Origin: CAVTND01 sp963735955
Lineage (GTDB): Bacteria; Pseudomonadota; Gammaproteobacteria; Burkholderiales; Burkholderiaceae_F
Direction of reading: 5' to 3'
Length of the DNA: 24,191 nt
Assembly (NCBI GenBank): GCA_963735955.1
Contig: CAVTND010000019.1
Span: 1 to 24,191 of the forward strand
Part shown: positions 22,958-24,191 of the stretch, piece by piece
How positions within the stretch are numbered: the first letter of the stretch is position 1
Layout of the letters: the number at the start of each line of letters is the position of its first letter
Made by a program: the position numbers and the translations under genes
The notes under the pieces: generated by a model
Told to the model about the DNA's origin: nothing
What the model saw: only the letters and a program-made list of their open reading frames with translations
Database searches by the model: none

Positions 22958-24169
22958 ATGAAACAGCATCGGGTCACCGTCATCGCGATAGCCGCGCTTG
23001 CGATCGTGGCGGTGATTGCCTATTTCGTCACCAATCTTCCCGGTCCGGTCTCCGCCATCGCCGGCGTCAAGACTGAAGACAAGGCAGAGATCAAGGTCGA
23101 AAACAAGGCCGACGCGAAGGACGGCAAGTCCGGCGTTAGCAGTGCGGCCGGCGGCGCGACTCCAGTGGAGTTCATCGTGCTGGTTCCCACCGTGGTCAAG
23201 GAAGAGCTGCAAGCAGTCGGTTCGCTGCGATCCAATGAGAGCGTGATCCTGCGGCCCGAAGTGTCGGGACGCATTGCAACGATCGGCTTTCGCGACGGCG
23301 AGCCGGTCAGGAAGGGACAGTTGCTGGTGGCGCTCGATTCGTCCTTGAACGAGGCCGAGGTGGCGCAGGCGCGCGCCGAGCACGACCTCGCATTGTCAAA
23401 CCTCAAGCGCAGCCAGGATCTCGCCAGCCAGAAGTTCATCAGTTCCAGTGCCGAGGAGACCGCCGCCTCGAATGCACAGGTGTCGGAGGCGAAATTGAAA
23501 CTGGCGCAGGCGCGCTTGTCGAAAATGCGAATCGTCGCACCATTCAACGGAGTGGCCGGAATCCGCACTGTCAGTCTCGGCGACTATGTGAAGGACGGCG
23601 CCGATCTGGTCAACATCGAGGACATCGGAATTCTGAAGGTCGATTTTCGACTGCCCGAACGCAATCTCTCGCAGGTCAAGGTGGGCCAGACGGTCGAGGT
23701 CGTGGCCGACGCGCTGCCGCGCGAACGCTGGCAGGGCGTGATCGAGGCGATCAATCCGCGCGTGGATACCAACGGCCGCTCGCTCGAAGTGCGCGCGCGC
23801 CTGGCCAATACGGCCGGCCTGTTGCGGCCTGGAATGTTTGTGCGCGTGCGAGTGATCATCGGCGAGCGCAAGGACGCCCTGCTGGTGCCCGAGGAGGCGA
23901 TCGTGCCGCAGGGCGAAGAGTTTCACCTGTACAAGGTGGTAGACGGCAAGGCGCGCCGCGTGCAGGTAAAGCTGGGTGTGCGCAAGGATGCGCTGGTCGA
24001 GGTGAGCGGCGGGCTCGCGCCGGGAGATCGGGTGGTCACGGCGGGCATTCGCATTTTCAGCGATGGGCAGGAGGTGAAGGCGATCGAGCGCGCGGAGAAA
24101 GGCGCGGTCGATGCAGCGACCTCCGCCAGCCTTGCCAAGAGTGCGGGCAGTCAGCCCGTGGCCAAGTAG
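22958..24169 (+). CDS. RND efflux periplasmic adaptor (membrane fusion protein, HlyD/AcrA type)
   Basis: This adaptor links an inner-membrane RND pump to an outer-membrane channel. The 403-residue protein is intact. It has an N-terminal membrane anchor (VTVIAIAALAIVAVIAYFV), a charged Lys/Asp/Glu-rich linker, and a biotinyl-lipoyl half-motif VILRPEVSGRIATIGFRDGE. The coiled-coil hairpin includes NEAEVAQARAEHDLALSNLK and AKLKLAQARLSKMRIVAPFN. The second lipoyl half is GVAGIRTVSLGDYVKDG, followed by a beta-barrel domain (SQVKVGQTVEVVADALPRER) and a membrane-proximal domain ending near VTAGIRIFSDGQEVKAIE. The pump gene would be expected just past the right edge. TAAATT near 22904 might be a -10 box. 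The substrate cannot be inferred. Confidence 0.93.
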   Translation: MKQHRVTVIAIAALAIVAVIAYFVTNLPGPVSAIAGVKTEDKAEIKVENKADAKDGKSGVSSAAGGATPVEFIVLVPTVVKEELQAVGSLRSNESVILRPEVSGRIATIGFRDGEPVRKGQLLVALDSSLNEAEVAQARAEHDLALSNLKRSQDLASQKFISSSAEETAASNAQVSEAKLKLAQARLSKMRIVAPFNGVAGIRTVSLGDYVKDGADLVNIEDIGILKVDFRLPERNLSQVKVGQTVEVVADALPRERWQGVIEAINPRVDTNGRSLEVRARLANTAGLLRPGMFVRVRVIIGERKDALLVPEEAIVPQGEEFHLYKVVDGKARRVQVKLGVRKDALVEVSGGLAPGDRVVTAGIRIFSDGQEVKAIERAEKGAVDAATSASLAKSAGSQPVAK

Positions 24170-24191
24170 CGCAGCAAGCGAGCTCCAGACT

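Noticed and set aside
1..24191. tRNA, rRNA, CRISPR array or insertion sequence
   Set aside because: No cloverleaf, rRNA segment, regularly spaced repeat set, transposase or terminal inverted repeats could be found on reading both strands.

Overview
The window is about 24.2 kb of GC-rich, gene-dense DNA with bacterial gene order. Gene content and gene neighbourhoods suggest a gammaproteobacterium, probably near the Xanthomonadales. The clues are a gloB-mltD pair divergent from a methyltransferase-rnhA pair, as around E. coli yafS, TPR-linked c-di-GMP enzymes, and an ATPase/FtsX-permease/AttH-type lipocalin cluster. The placement is by recognition only. No rRNA, tRNA, insertion sequence, CRISPR array or prophage was seen.

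Layout. Positions 1-7261 are all on the minus strand. Reading in transcription order from 7261 down, they hold an ABC ATPase, a large two-domain FtsX-like permease, a secreted AttH/CrtC-like lipocalin protein, a MAPEG membrane protein, an ABC exporter half-transporter and thyA, which runs off the left edge. Positions 7384-11565 are on the plus strand: threonine ammonia-lyase with an ACT domain, an EgtD-type histidine methyltransferase, and a membrane diguanylate cyclase with extracytoplasmic TPRs. Facing the cyclase is a cytosolic TPR/HD-GYP phosphodiesterase (11597-13441). Divergent from that is a 33-residue peptide gene (13617-13718) with a strong ribosome binding site, a double-glycine-leader-like sequence and its own textbook terminator. 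Positions 13868-16608 are a minus-strand operon: selD, a TlpA-like thioredoxin and a Tat-exported transglutaminase-like protein. Two small plus-strand genes follow (a secreted protein with a TonB_C-like tail and a SpoIIAA-like protein). Then come fabI with a small conserved partner, mltD and gloB on minus, and a methyltransferase, rnhA and an RND efflux adaptor on plus.

The most interesting stretch is 9.6-13.8 kb. A c-di-GMP synthase and a c-di-GMP hydrolase, both carrying TPR sensor regions, are clustered with a tiny double-glycine-type peptide. A perfect inverted repeat lies between the peptide and the hydrolase. This could be a peptide-sensing c-di-GMP circuit, but nothing in the sequence proves that link.

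A second theme is damage. Many conserved genes are split by single-base indels: thyA, the ABC exporter, the AttH-like gene, the FtsX permease, the secreted protein, the SpoIIAA-like gene, mltD and gloB. Removing one inserted base (mltD) or two (gloB) restores an exact reading frame. The breaks cluster in 1-5 kb and 17.0-17.6 kb, while 6.6-16.8 kb is clean. Local sequencing or assembly error is the simplest explanation, so these genes should not be read as proven pseudogenes.
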